Shown: positions 1-8,724 of the stretch, piece after piece
How the letters are laid out: every line of letters begins with the position of its first letter
Numbering within the stretch: position 1 is the stretch's first letter
Source of the DNA: Aphanocapsa lilacina HA4352-LM1
GTDB taxonomy: Bacteria; Cyanobacteriota; Cyanobacteriia; Gloeobacterales; Gloeobacteraceae
DNA length: 64,000 nucleotides
Reading direction: 5' to 3'
Assembly: GCA_019359725.1 (NCBI GenBank)
Contig: JAHHGR010000014.1
Span: forward strand, 1-64,000
Position numbers and translations under genes: made by a program
The notes under the pieces: generated by a model
Seen by the model: only the letters and a program-made list of their open reading frames with translations
Databases searched by the model: none
Told to the model about the DNA's origin: nothing

Positions 1-108
1 CTTGCAATGTTGCATGTGTCAGGAAGTCAGTTATGTGCATTGGCTGGGAAAATTGCTGGGCAGCTGGAGGCGCAGGGTCTGGCCCCTCGAACTGTGTGCA
101 AGCGTTCA

Positions 109-285
109 CTGATTCAACACTTCTGGGAGTATCTGAAGGACAGGCTGAGTTGGAAGTTGTTCAAAGACTTGAAAGAGTTGCAGGAGAAAGTGTGCGAGCT
201 GATGGTGAATACAACGAAAGAGGTCATAGCATCGTTGTCGGGCTATCCCTGGATCCTCGACTCTTTAAATCGCGCAGGTATTTAG
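109..285 (+). pseudogene. IS630-family transposase C-terminal remnant
   Basis: Translation ...HFWEYLKDRLSWKLFKDLKELQEKVCELMVNTTKEVIASLSGYPWILDSLNRAGI* resembles IS630 transposase C-termini (FWEYLK...IASLTGYPFIL.AL..AGI); the upstream catalytic portion is absent from this frame. Confidence 0.6.
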
Positions 286-429
286 CTAAACGGTATGAGA
301 GGTTCGAGGTCGACTTTGGATCACTGCGCTCTCGGTGGCGGTTGTCGTGGTTCGAATAGTTCTTTGATTGCACCTCGAGACCCGGATAAAAGCGAGACGC
401 TACAAGTAATGGTCTTGACCCGTAAAACT

Positions 430-687
430 AGTGGAAGACCACACTGATTATGATGCGTGCCTGGGATACAACCACCAACTGGCACGCTCGCTCGTCGAAG
501 CACACCACCGGCTTGGCCGGATCGAAACGGCTGTGCGTACAGCTGCAGCACGTCCTCCATCCGCCAGACGAACTCGGCCCTTACCCTGGAGATGCACCAT
601 TGCTCTTTGAGCCCGGGCTTGAGTTCGTTTTTTTAGGGTGCGACGGACGGTTTCCTCCGAAATACTGTCCACCAAGCGCGGTTGCAC
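430..687 (-). pseudogene. IS630-family transposase internal remnant, frameshifted
   Basis: Minus-strand pieces in different frames: RLVDSISEETVRRTLKK, then MEDVLQLYAQPF, then DPAKPVVCFDERACQLVV; together they match the consecutive IS630 order with frameshifts. Confidence 0.6.
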
Positions 688-1025
688 CAGTCTGTCCGCC
701 AGTGGTCTCCCACTAGCTAACGGGAAAGCTGCCGCCCAACACGGTGCTGCAGCGCATTGCCACCCGGTGGCGATTCTGCCTGAAGTCGAGCGGGCTGGAA
801 GGCGATGGCCAGCTTGCGGCTAATTTGACGTTCCGCCTCTGCATTAACTAACATGAAGCAGAGAAGCGGGTCGAATCCCCGGACGAGCGCCCAATCGCTC
901 TGAAGCTTTCGCAATTCTGCCGGTCGCAAGACCGCCGGACCTACCGGTCAGAGGCCCGGTCGGCAGAAAAAGTTTCCGGCCATGGATTTGCAGGTCTTCT
1001 CCTTGTCACTTACCGGGAGATCTCC

Positions 1026-2339
1026 ATGGCCACTGCATTTTTGGCACTCGGGCTCAGCGAGTCCGTGGTGAAGGCGCTCGACGAACTCGGCTTCGAGCGG
1101 CCGACGCCGATTCAACAAAAGAGCATTCCCTTTTTGCTGGACGGCCGCGACCTGCTCGCCCAGGCCCAGACCGGCACCGGCAAGACGGCCGCCTTCGGCT
1201 TGCCGCTGGTGGATCGCGCAGACGCGCAGGACATGCGGGTCCAGGCTTTGGTGCTCGCCCCCACGCGCGAACTGGCCGTGCAGGTGTGCGAGGCCATTCA
1301 TACCTACAGCAAGCACTCGGGTGTGCGGGTGCTGCCCATCTACGGCGGCCAGCCCATCGACCGCCAGATGCGCCGCCTGCGCGCCGGTGCGCAGATCGTG
1401 GTGGGCACCCCCGGGCGGGTACTCGATCTGATGCGGCGCGGCAGTCTGGATTTGACGGCCGTGCGCACGCTGGTGCTCGACGAAGCCGACCAGATGCTCG
1501 ATATGGGCTTTAGCGAGGATGTCCAGGCGATTCTCGAATCGGCGCCCCCGCAGCGGCAGCTGGTCTTCTTTTCAGCAACGCTGCCTGCAAGTATCCGCAA
1601 ACTCGCCGCCCGCCACCTGCGCACGCCGATGACCCTCACCATGCCCGCCGAGGAACGCGCCACCCCGGCCATCGCCCAGCGGGTCTACTTTGTCAATTTC
1701 AAAAACCGCGCCCAGGCGCTTACCCGTGTGCTCGCAGCCGAAGATCCGGCCTCGGCCTTGATTTTTACCCGCACCAAACAGGCGGCGGACGAACTGGCCG
1801 AACAACTGCAAGACGACGGCCACCGCGCCGAGGCCCTGCACGGAGACCTCAACCAGAGTGCGCGCGAGGCGGTGCTGGGCCGCTTTCGCCGCCAGCAGCT
1901 CAACATGGTGGTGGCGACGGACGTCGCCGCCCGCGGTCTCGATATTGCCGATCTCAGCCATGTGATCAACTACGACCTGCCCCAGGACGGCGAATCGTAC
2001 ATTCACCGCATCGGCCGCACCGGCCGGGCGGGGCGCACCGGGGTGGCGATCAGCTTTGCCCTACCCACCGACCGCTATCGGCTGCGGCTTATCGAACGGG
2101 CGACCGGCTCGACGCTGATTCCGGCTAAAATCCCTTCGGCGGGCGAAATTCAGGCGCGGCGTACCGAACGCCTTGTCGAGCAGCTGCGCAGCCAGTTGCA
2201 AAATTCCGTGAGTGACCCAAGTTTCGCGGTTTACCGCGGGGTGGTCGAGCAGTTGCGCGACGAATTCGATCTGAGCGATATCGCCGCCACTTTTCTCAAG
2301 CTCGCCCAACAGCGGCCGGGCAGTGTCGCCATCAACTGA
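1026..2339 (+). CDS. DEAD-box ATP-dependent RNA helicase
   Basis: AQTGTGKTAAF, PTRELAVQV, VLDEADQML, SAT, ARGLDIADLSHVINYDLP, HRIGRTGRAG motifs. Confidence 0.95.
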   Translation: MATAFLALGLSESVVKALDELGFERPTPIQQKSIPFLLDGRDLLAQAQTGTGKTAAFGLPLVDRADAQDMRVQALVLAPTRELAVQVCEAIHTYSKHSGVRVLPIYGGQPIDRQMRRLRAGAQIVVGTPGRVLDLMRRGSLDLTAVRTLVLDEADQMLDMGFSEDVQAILESAPPQRQLVFFSATLPASIRKLAARHLRTPMTLTMPAEERATPAIAQRVYFVNFKNRAQALTRVLAAEDPASALIFTRTKQAADELAEQLQDDGHRAEALHGDLNQSAREAVLGRFRRQQLNMVVATDVAARGLDIADLSHVINYDLPQDGESYIHRIGRTGRAGRTGVAISFALPTDRYRLRLIERATGSTLIPAKIPSAGEIQARRTERLVEQLRSQLQNSVSDPSFAVYRGVVEQLRDEFDLSDIAATFLKLAQQRPGSVAIN

Positions 2340-2394
2340 GGCGCAAACTGTCCAGGCTTGCGACCGCCCGGTTGGCGGCTCGGGCGGCTGGTGC

Positions 2395-2433
2395 GCTCCG
2401 CCACAATTCGGATAGATTGTGGCGGAGCCTTTT
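2395..2433 (+). terminator. Rho-independent-like terminator hairpin after the helicase
   Basis: Perfect 13-bp stem gctccgccacaat / attgtggcggagc with 8-nt loop tcggatag, followed by ctttt; lies 56 nt after the helicase stop. Confidence 0.65.
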
Positions 2434-2444
2434 GGTCTTGTCCG

Positions 2445-2720
2445 ATGCTGCCGCCGCTCATTCAATCGTGTCCCGGTTGCCGGGGACGGGGCTTCCTGCC
2501 CAACCCCAAGCTGCCTGAAGCCCTGTGCCGACAGCGGCAGGACTGGAGCACCACGACCTGGTACACCGCCTGGGAGGCTATGTGCGAGGATTACGGCGGA
2601 GCGGCACTCCCGTGCCCGTTCTGCCTGGGCAGCGGCACATTGTTGACGGCCGCGGGCGAGCAGGTGGCGCAAGTGGTCCGCTTTTTGCACTCGCCGTCCG
2701 CTCCGCACCCAAATTTGTAG
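2445..2720 (+). CDS. Small conserved-type protein with two CxxC zinc-finger-like motifs
   Basis: ORF with CPGCRGRGF and CPFCLGSG (DnaJ-type CxxCxGxG-like); just upstream of the glutathione reductase. Confidence 0.6.
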   Translation: MLPPLIQSCPGCRGRGFLPNPKLPEALCRQRQDWSTTTWYTAWEAMCEDYGGAALPCPFCLGSGTLLTAAGEQVAQVVRFLHSPSAPHPNL

Positions 2721-2729
2721 AGGAACCCC

Positions 2730-4091
2730 GTGGCATCTGAGAGCTGCGATTTGCTGGTAATCGGCGCCGGTTCCGGGGGGCTGGCCGCGGCCAAGCGCGC
2801 GGCAGGCCACGGGGCGAAGGTAATCCTCATCGAAGAAGATCTAGTAGGCGGCACCTGCGTGATCCGCGGCTGCATCCCCAAAAAGTTGATGGTCTACGCT
2901 TCGCACTTTGCGCACCTGTACGAGGACGCGGTGGGCTACGGCTGGCAGAAAGTCGAGGCGCGCTTCGACTGGCAAACCCTGGTGAGTGCCGTCGATCGCG
3001 AGATCCGACGCTTGAGTGCCCTGCACGTGGGGCTGCTTGAGAACATGGGTATCCGGTTGGTTTACGGCCACGCCGGTTTCATCGATCCGCGCACCGTGGA
3101 AGTGGACGGGCGAAAATTCACAGCCACCAAGATCTTGATCGCCGTGGGCAGCGAGGCGGTACTGCCGCCCACCCCCGGCATCGAATACGTCGCCACCTCC
3201 CGCCGGATGTTCAAACTGCCCGAGCAACCCGACCGGCTTGCGGTGATTGGCGGCGGCTATATCGGTGTGGAATTTGCCTGCCTGATGAACAGCCTCGGCT
3301 CCCAAGTCACCCAGATCCTGCGCGGCGATGCGATTTTGCGCGGCTTCGACGAGGACATCCGCCTGCACCTGCAGCAGAGCATGGCTAATCACGGCATTGC
3401 CTTTTGCCCCGACACCGAGGTCGAAAAGATCGAAAAGACCGCAGCGGGCCTCAGCTTGAGCCTTGCGGGCGCTCGAAGTTCGGGCCTCACCGTCGATGCG
3501 GGCGTGCTGTTCGCGGTCGGTCGTGCGCCTAATATCGGCGGCCTCGGGCTCGACAACGCCGGGGTGGAAATTGTCAAAGGGGCCCTAGCGGTGGACGAGC
3601 GCGCCCGGACCAACCAGCCCCACATCTACGCCGTGGGCGATTGCACCAACCGCGTGATGCTGACTCCCGTCGCCATCGCCGAAGGTCGGGCCTTTGCGGA
3701 TCGCGAGTTCGCCAACCTGCCTACCCGGGTGAACTACAACACCATCCCGACGGCGGTGTTCAGCCAGCCGGAGGTAGGCACGGTCGGTCTGAGCGAGGCC
3801 GAGGCCAAACGGCAGTTGGGCGAAGCGAGCGTCACAGTCTACCGGGCCCGCTTCCGCTCGCTGTATTACAATCTAGCGGGCCGCGACGAGCGCACCTGGA
3901 TCAAGCTCGTCGTCGATAGACAAAGCGACCGGGTCGTGGGAGTGCACATGGTCGGCAAGGACGCCGCTGAAATCATCCAGTCGGTGGCGATCGCCGTCAC
4001 CATGGGGGCCACCAAGCGCGACTTCGATGCGACGATGGCGCTGCACCCGACCACCGCTGAGGAGTTCGTCACCTTGATGTCCTCCTCCTGA
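2730..4091 (+). CDS. gor: Glutathione-disulfide reductase
   Basis: FAD motif VIGAGSGGLAAA, redox-active GGTCVIRGCIPKKL, second GGGYIGVEFA, C-terminal HPTTAEEFVT. Confidence 0.92.
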   Translation: MASESCDLLVIGAGSGGLAAAKRAAGHGAKVILIEEDLVGGTCVIRGCIPKKLMVYASHFAHLYEDAVGYGWQKVEARFDWQTLVSAVDREIRRLSALHVGLLENMGIRLVYGHAGFIDPRTVEVDGRKFTATKILIAVGSEAVLPPTPGIEYVATSRRMFKLPEQPDRLAVIGGGYIGVEFACLMNSLGSQVTQILRGDAILRGFDEDIRLHLQQSMANHGIAFCPDTEVEKIEKTAAGLSLSLAGARSSGLTVDAGVLFAVGRAPNIGGLGLDNAGVEIVKGALAVDERARTNQPHIYAVGDCTNRVMLTPVAIAEGRAFADREFANLPTRVNYNTIPTAVFSQPEVGTVGLSEAEAKRQLGEASVTVYRARFRSLYYNLAGRDERTWIKLVVDRQSDRVVGVHMVGKDAAEIIQSVAIAVTMGATKRDFDATMALHPTTAEEFVTLMSSS

Positions 4092-4207
4092 AGCCCCAAG
4101 GCGGCCGCTCCGCTCGATGTCCGTAGAGCCAAAATCTACCAACCGAAGGATTCTCCGCGGCAGCGAAACCTGTCATCACAGTTACAGCGTGTACCAGGAA
4201 ATGAGCT

Positions 4208-5005
4208 ATGGATTTGGGTCTCACCGGCAAGGTCGCTGTCGTCACGGGGGGTGACTCCGGTATTGGTAAAGCAACCGCCGAACGGCTTGCCCAAGAAGGT
4301 GCAAGCGTTGCCGTAACGGATAGAACGTCGGAGTCGCTTGAGCGGGCAACCGAAGAGATTGGAAAATTTGGCGAGGTCTTTGGGGTGCAGGCCGACCTGA
4401 CCAAGCCGGATGACGTCGAGAGCGCCAGACGTCGGATTCTTGAGCGCTTTGGCGCCGTTCACATTCTTGTCCATGCCGCAGGGATCACAGGTGCGAGTAA
4501 GGATTTTCTCGAGCTGAGCGATCAAGATTGGTACAAAACCATCGAAGTCGATCTGATGGCGGTTGTCCGAACCTGTCGCGCCTTTATTCCGGCGATGCGC
4601 GAGGCGGGTTGGGGACGGGTGATTTTGCTGAGTTCAGAGGACGCTCTGCAGCCCTATCCTGAAGAAATGCCGTACTGTGCCTGCAAAGCGGGGGTGCTCA
4701 ATCTGGCCAAGAATTTATCCAAAGCCTATGCCGGGGACGGTGTGCTGGTGAACACCGTCTCCCCCGCATTCGTCGCCACTCCGATGACGGACGCCATGAT
4801 GGAAAAGCGTTCGCAACAGATGGGCATCAGCATCGAGGAGGCGGTCAGCACTTTCTTGGAGCAGAATCGTCCCTATCTCGAACTGAAGCGGCGCGGTCGT
4901 CCGCAGGAGGTGGCGGATGTCATTGCCTTTTTATGTTCTGAGCGGTCGAGCTTTGTAGTGGGTGCGAATTGGCGGGTGGACGGCGGCTCGGTTGGCAGTT
5001 TGTAG
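4208..5005 (+). CDS. SDR-family NAD(P)-dependent oxidoreductase
   Basis: VVTGGDSGIGKATAERL Rossmann motif, Y-x-x-x-K (YCACK), C-terminal VVGANWRVDGG. Confidence 0.88.
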   Translation: MDLGLTGKVAVVTGGDSGIGKATAERLAQEGASVAVTDRTSESLERATEEIGKFGEVFGVQADLTKPDDVESARRRILERFGAVHILVHAAGITGASKDFLELSDQDWYKTIEVDLMAVVRTCRAFIPAMREAGWGRVILLSSEDALQPYPEEMPYCACKAGVLNLAKNLSKAYAGDGVLVNTVSPAFVATPMTDAMMEKRSQQMGISIEEAVSTFLEQNRPYLELKRRGRPQEVADVIAFLCSERSSFVVGANWRVDGGSVGSL

Positions 5006-5134
5006 GGAGCAATTTGGTCTTTTCGGAGGAACGGCCTAGCTATAGGAACAGTTTCTTCGACAAGAACACCGATCCTATACGGATGTCGCCCCCGTTTTTG
5101 CGTCGAGGTCCGACTGAATGGCGGCGCAAACCAA

Positions 5135-6847
5135 TCAGGCCGGGGCGGTGTAGCGGCGCTCGACGGCATCCAGGATGCGTTCGCGGCTCTCGGTGGCAGA
5201 AAGCGCTCGATCTGCTTCGATGCGGGCCGCTTCCTCCGCAAGGTCGCGGTCTTTGATCGCCTCGCGAAACCAGCACGAGTAGTCGCCCGAGCGCAGGTGA
5301 AACAGCCAGGTCTCCTCGTCGACGCCCACCGCCATCTGCCGGAACAGCTCCAGGTTGTGGGCGCGCAGGTTGAGCCGCGCCTGCGGACCGCGAAAATAGA
5401 AGCTCCTGTCTTCACCGAGTTTGCCCTCGGCGTATTTGCGCAGGTGGCGGCGGCGCTCGGCGCGGGGCGGGGCGATGCGAAACAGATACGGCGCTTCCCC
5501 GGTGTGCCGGTCCCAGGCCATCACCTCGCCAGGCTGCAGCTTCGGCGGATCGAGCTGCGGCGCGCTCAAGCCGATCCGCTCGCAGAAGGCGGCGATCGTC
5601 CGCGCGGGGTGTTCGCCGACGGCGTAGACGCTGTCGACGGGCAGCAGGGCTGCCGCTGAAACGCTCTCCGGGTGCACCGTCACCAGCACCATGCCCTGAA
5701 GGGCATGGGGCAGCGTCAGCGTCGCCGGGTCCCAGGTGGAGGGCAGCAGGTGATGGGCCTCGTCAACGACAATCCAGTGGGGGCGACCCGTCTGCACCCG
5801 CAGCAGTTGCAACTGCGGCAGCAGATCGGCGAAGTAGCCCGGACGATCGGCAAGCTGCACTCCCAGTAGGTTGACGATGACGTTTTGGTCGGGTTGGGCG
5901 AGCAGTTCGAGCACCTTGGCGGGTTGCGGGGGTTGGGAACTGTCGCCCAGAACGAGGGAGCCCTCGAATTGCTCGTAGTCGCCCTCCGGATCGACCAGGC
6001 AGAACTGGTAGCCCTGCTCGATCACACGTTCGAGCATGCCGGCGGTGAAGGTCGATTTGCCGCCGCCGGAGGTGCCCGCGAGCAGTACGCTCGTGCCGTA
6101 GGGGCGCAGGCTGATCTCGCTCCGGTCGGTGCCGGTGCCGAGCAAGATATTGTGGCGCTCGATGCCCGGCTCGAGATCTTCGAGGTCCGAATCGACGAGC
6201 CGTTCAACCAGCTCGATCACCCCCGCCCCCCGCGCCCCCGCAGTCACGAGGTCGGCCTGTTCTTTGAGCATCGGCAGGGCGTTGGCGACCGCCACGGCGC
6301 ACTCGCAGGCTCTCAAAAAGGCGTGGTCGTTCTCGGCGTCCCCCACGCCCACGACGTTGTGCGCCGACAACCCCAATTCCTCCAGAGCCACCGCCAGGCC
6401 GCTCGCCTTGTTGACCCCGGGCGGCAGGACCATCACCGCTCCTTTATTAAAGATCACCTGCAGTTCGAGTCCCAGGTCGCGGATCGCTTCGAGTACGGCC
6501 GTCTCGTTCGGCTCCCAGGTAGCCACGATCACCCGCCCGAGCGAAAGCGGCGAGACGCCCCGCTCGCGCAGCCGCTCGACGAACGCCTCGGGCGGCTCGG
6601 GACCCAGGCGGACTGCTTCTTTGCTCGCGGGCCGGTAGAGCAGGGCGCCGTTCTCGGCCACCACCCGCTCGAAAAGTTCGAGATGGGCAAAGACGCGCGT
6701 GAGATCGTCCAATTCTCGGCCGGTGACCAGCAGCAGCTTGCGGCCGGAGTTGCGCAGGCGTTCGAGGGCTTCGAGGGTGCGATCGTCGACGCGGCCGTCG
6801 GTGGCCAGGGTGCCGTCGTAATCGCAGGCGAGTGCCAGGTAATGCAT
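5135..6847 (-). CDS. HAD-IIB-type phosphatase fused to HerA/DUF87-like P-loop ATPase
   Basis: N-terminal ACDYDGTLATDG, VVGVGDAENDHAFL (HAD motifs); central Walker A AGTSGGGKSTF, Walker B WIVVDEAHHLL. Start taken at MHYLALACDYDG. Confidence 0.85.
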   Translation of the reverse strand: MHYLALACDYDGTLATDGRVDDRTLEALERLRNSGRKLLLVTGRELDDLTRVFAHLELFERVVAENGALLYRPASKEAVRLGPEPPEAFVERLRERGVSPLSLGRVIVATWEPNETAVLEAIRDLGLELQVIFNKGAVMVLPPGVNKASGLAVALEELGLSAHNVVGVGDAENDHAFLRACECAVAVANALPMLKEQADLVTAGARGAGVIELVERLVDSDLEDLEPGIERHNILLGTGTDRSEISLRPYGTSVLLAGTSGGGKSTFTAGMLERVIEQGYQFCLVDPEGDYEQFEGSLVLGDSSQPPQPAKVLELLAQPDQNVIVNLLGVQLADRPGYFADLLPQLQLLRVQTGRPHWIVVDEAHHLLPSTWDPATLTLPHALQGMVLVTVHPESVSAAALLPVDSVYAVGEHPARTIAAFCERIGLSAPQLDPPKLQPGEVMAWDRHTGEAPYLFRIAPPRAERRRHLRKYAEGKLGEDRSFYFRGPQARLNLRAHNLELFRQMAVGVDEETWLFHLRSGDYSCWFREAIKDRDLAEEAARIEADRALSATESRERILDAVERRYTAPA

Positions 6848-7178
6848 GGGCGGTTTTTGTCGATCGATGCGTTCACTTTGCCCAAACGGCGCCCGGCGTT
6901 GCAAGAACCCTCGGGCAGAGCCGCTGCGACGGGAGTAGGCGTTGCGCCGGGCTTCTCGTCGCCTGCATCGAAGCGACCCGGCGGGTACGACGGCCTGCAG
7001 TCCTTCGGGGATGGCCCTGAAATCTGTTTGTTGCTCAACTGTTCAAATGGCACCCACAGGACGAGCGGCAACCGGCAGATTGGCCAAAAACTTCGACAGA
7101 CCACCCTTCCAGGCCCACCGCCTGACCCCTTGCACCCGAAACCTGCTCTAGGCTGGTCTGGCTGAGCGGAGAATCTGA

Positions 7179-7649
7179 ATGCACCCGGACGCGCTGTTGT
7201 TTTTTGAACAGGACTTTTGGCCCGAACTGGAGTGCATGCCGATGGGTGTGCGCTACAAGCTGGATCGGTGCGCCACCAAGGTGAGCCTGCGCCACTGGCA
7301 ACTGCTGGATACCGCCGAGCGCGAGGAACTGGTGGCCCTGCCGGGCGAAGGCGCCGAGCAGGCGGATTTCTACCGCGCGCGGCTGGAGGAACTGGCCCGC
7401 AAGTACGGCTTTGCCCTGGTGACTATCGATCCCGACCCGGCTCCCTGGCAGGCCGATAGCAATCGGCTGGATCTGGAGGCGGCATTTTGGCGGGCCTTAA
7501 GCCCCTTCGAGCGCTTCGTCTGCCTCAAAGCCCAGGCTTCGAGCAAACAGGCGGACCTGCTCCCCCGGGTACTCGCCCGGCTCAAAGAAAACCACCCGGC
7601 GACGCTACCGGGCGGGGAGGTTCGATTAGAAACTCCTGGCTGTCGGTGA
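7179..7649 (+). CDS. narM: Nitrate reductase associated protein (NarM-like)
   Basis: Matches remembered family pattern: FEQDFWPELECMPMGVRYKLDRCATKVSLRHW...R.EL; no database search made. Confidence 0.7.
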   Translation: MHPDALLFFEQDFWPELECMPMGVRYKLDRCATKVSLRHWQLLDTAEREELVALPGEGAEQADFYRARLEELARKYGFALVTIDPDPAPWQADSNRLDLEAAFWRALSPFERFVCLKAQASSKQADLLPRVLARLKENHPATLPGGEVRLETPGCR

Positions 7650-8235
7650 GGTAAGCCGCAAGCGGCCCCTCGGGCGCTCCGAAATCGACGCAGACCGCCT
7701 GGGGGGTGAGCACCGGTGTGTGGTAGTGCCCGAAGACCACCTGGATGCCGGGGGTCCAGTACTCGGGCATGTCCCACCAGCGGATGCGGTAAATCTTGCC
7801 CTGAGTGTCATGGAAGCGCGGCCCCCACAGGTGTTCGTCGCTCGCACAGGTGGGGCTCCAGTAGGCATGTACGACAGCGATCTGCGGGAAGAGCAGCACC
7901 GTCGGCAACCCGGCAAGCCAGGCTATCAGCCGCTCGCGCCAGGGGGCGCTCTGGGAGCGGATGCGCTCCAGGGTGGCGGCAAGGCCGCCACCCACCTGCA
8001 CGGGGTTGCCCTTGAGCGCCCGCAGGAGTTTGTCGTCGTGGTTGCCCTTTACGGCCCGATAGCGCTGGGTGATGAGCGTGTCGAGCACCCGCACCGGGTC
8101 AGGTCCGCGATCGACAAAATCCCCCACGAAGACCGGTTCGTAACCGGCGGGCAGGCGCGCCAGCAGTGTAAACAACTGCTCGGCACTGCCGTGGACGTCG
8201 CCGATCACGGCAAGCTTTGGGGAAGGAACGCTCAT
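7582..8235 (-). CDS. Calcineurin-like metallophosphoesterase
   Basis: VIGDVHGSAEQL, VFVGDFVDRGPDPVRVLD, VKGNHDDKLLR, VFGHYHTP motifs. Start taken at MSVPSPKLAVIGDVHG. Confidence 0.88.
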   Translation of the reverse strand: MSVPSPKLAVIGDVHGSAEQLFTLLARLPAGYEPVFVGDFVDRGPDPVRVLDTLITQRYRAVKGNHDDKLLRALKGNPVQVGGGLAATLERIRSQSAPWRERLIAWLAGLPTVLLFPQIAVVHAYWSPTCASDEHLWGPRFHDTQGKIYRIRWWDMPEYWTPGIQVVFGHYHTPVLTPQAVCVDFGAPEGPLAAYLTDSQEFLIEPPRPVASPGGFL

Positions 8236-8282
8236 GGTGTCGATCGTCACCCCAAAGCCCGCCAACGGCAAGGGTCGGTTGA

Positions 8283-8501
8283 TTAGATCACCCCAACGGT
8301 GGCGCGGGGCGCCTGGGGTTCGACGGGCGGCTCGGCAATAGCGGCGGTATCGATGAAGAAAATTGCAGCGCAGCAGCAGCAGCGGTGGCTCGACAGACCG
8401 AAGAAGGGGGCCAGCCGCTCGATGCCCCGGCGGCGCGAGATTCGACTGCTGGGACTGCCACAGTGGGGGCAACGGCTCTCAATAGACTGGCGGTTCATCA
8501 C
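8283..8501 (-). CDS. Small putative zinc-ribbon protein
   Basis: 72-aa ORF with CPHCGS...HRCCCC pattern; upstream of the phosphoesterase on the same strand. Confidence 0.4.
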   Translation of the reverse strand: MMNRQSIESRCPHCGSPSSRISRRRGIERLAPFFGLSSHRCCCCAAIFFIDTAAIAEPPVEPQAPRATVGVI

Positions 8502-8724
8502 TCACCCTCCTCTTCTCTCAGTACGCCCGGTCCACCCGGCCCGGACACACTTTTATTGTACTACAAGCATATTACAAGCTCAATACACGCCGGATTCCCG
8601 GTCGGCAGTAGGATTATAGCCCATTTATGGTCCTTTGTCCATGTCAAGCGCGCCACGCGGGGGCGCTGGAACCCTTCCAGCGGCCCACCTGTCTACAATG
8701 GGCGATTGTATCCACCGAGGTTGT

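Noticed and set aside
5885-7165. 426-aa plus-strand ORF
   Set aside because: Antisense to the HAD/HerA fusion, which has clear catalytic motifs.
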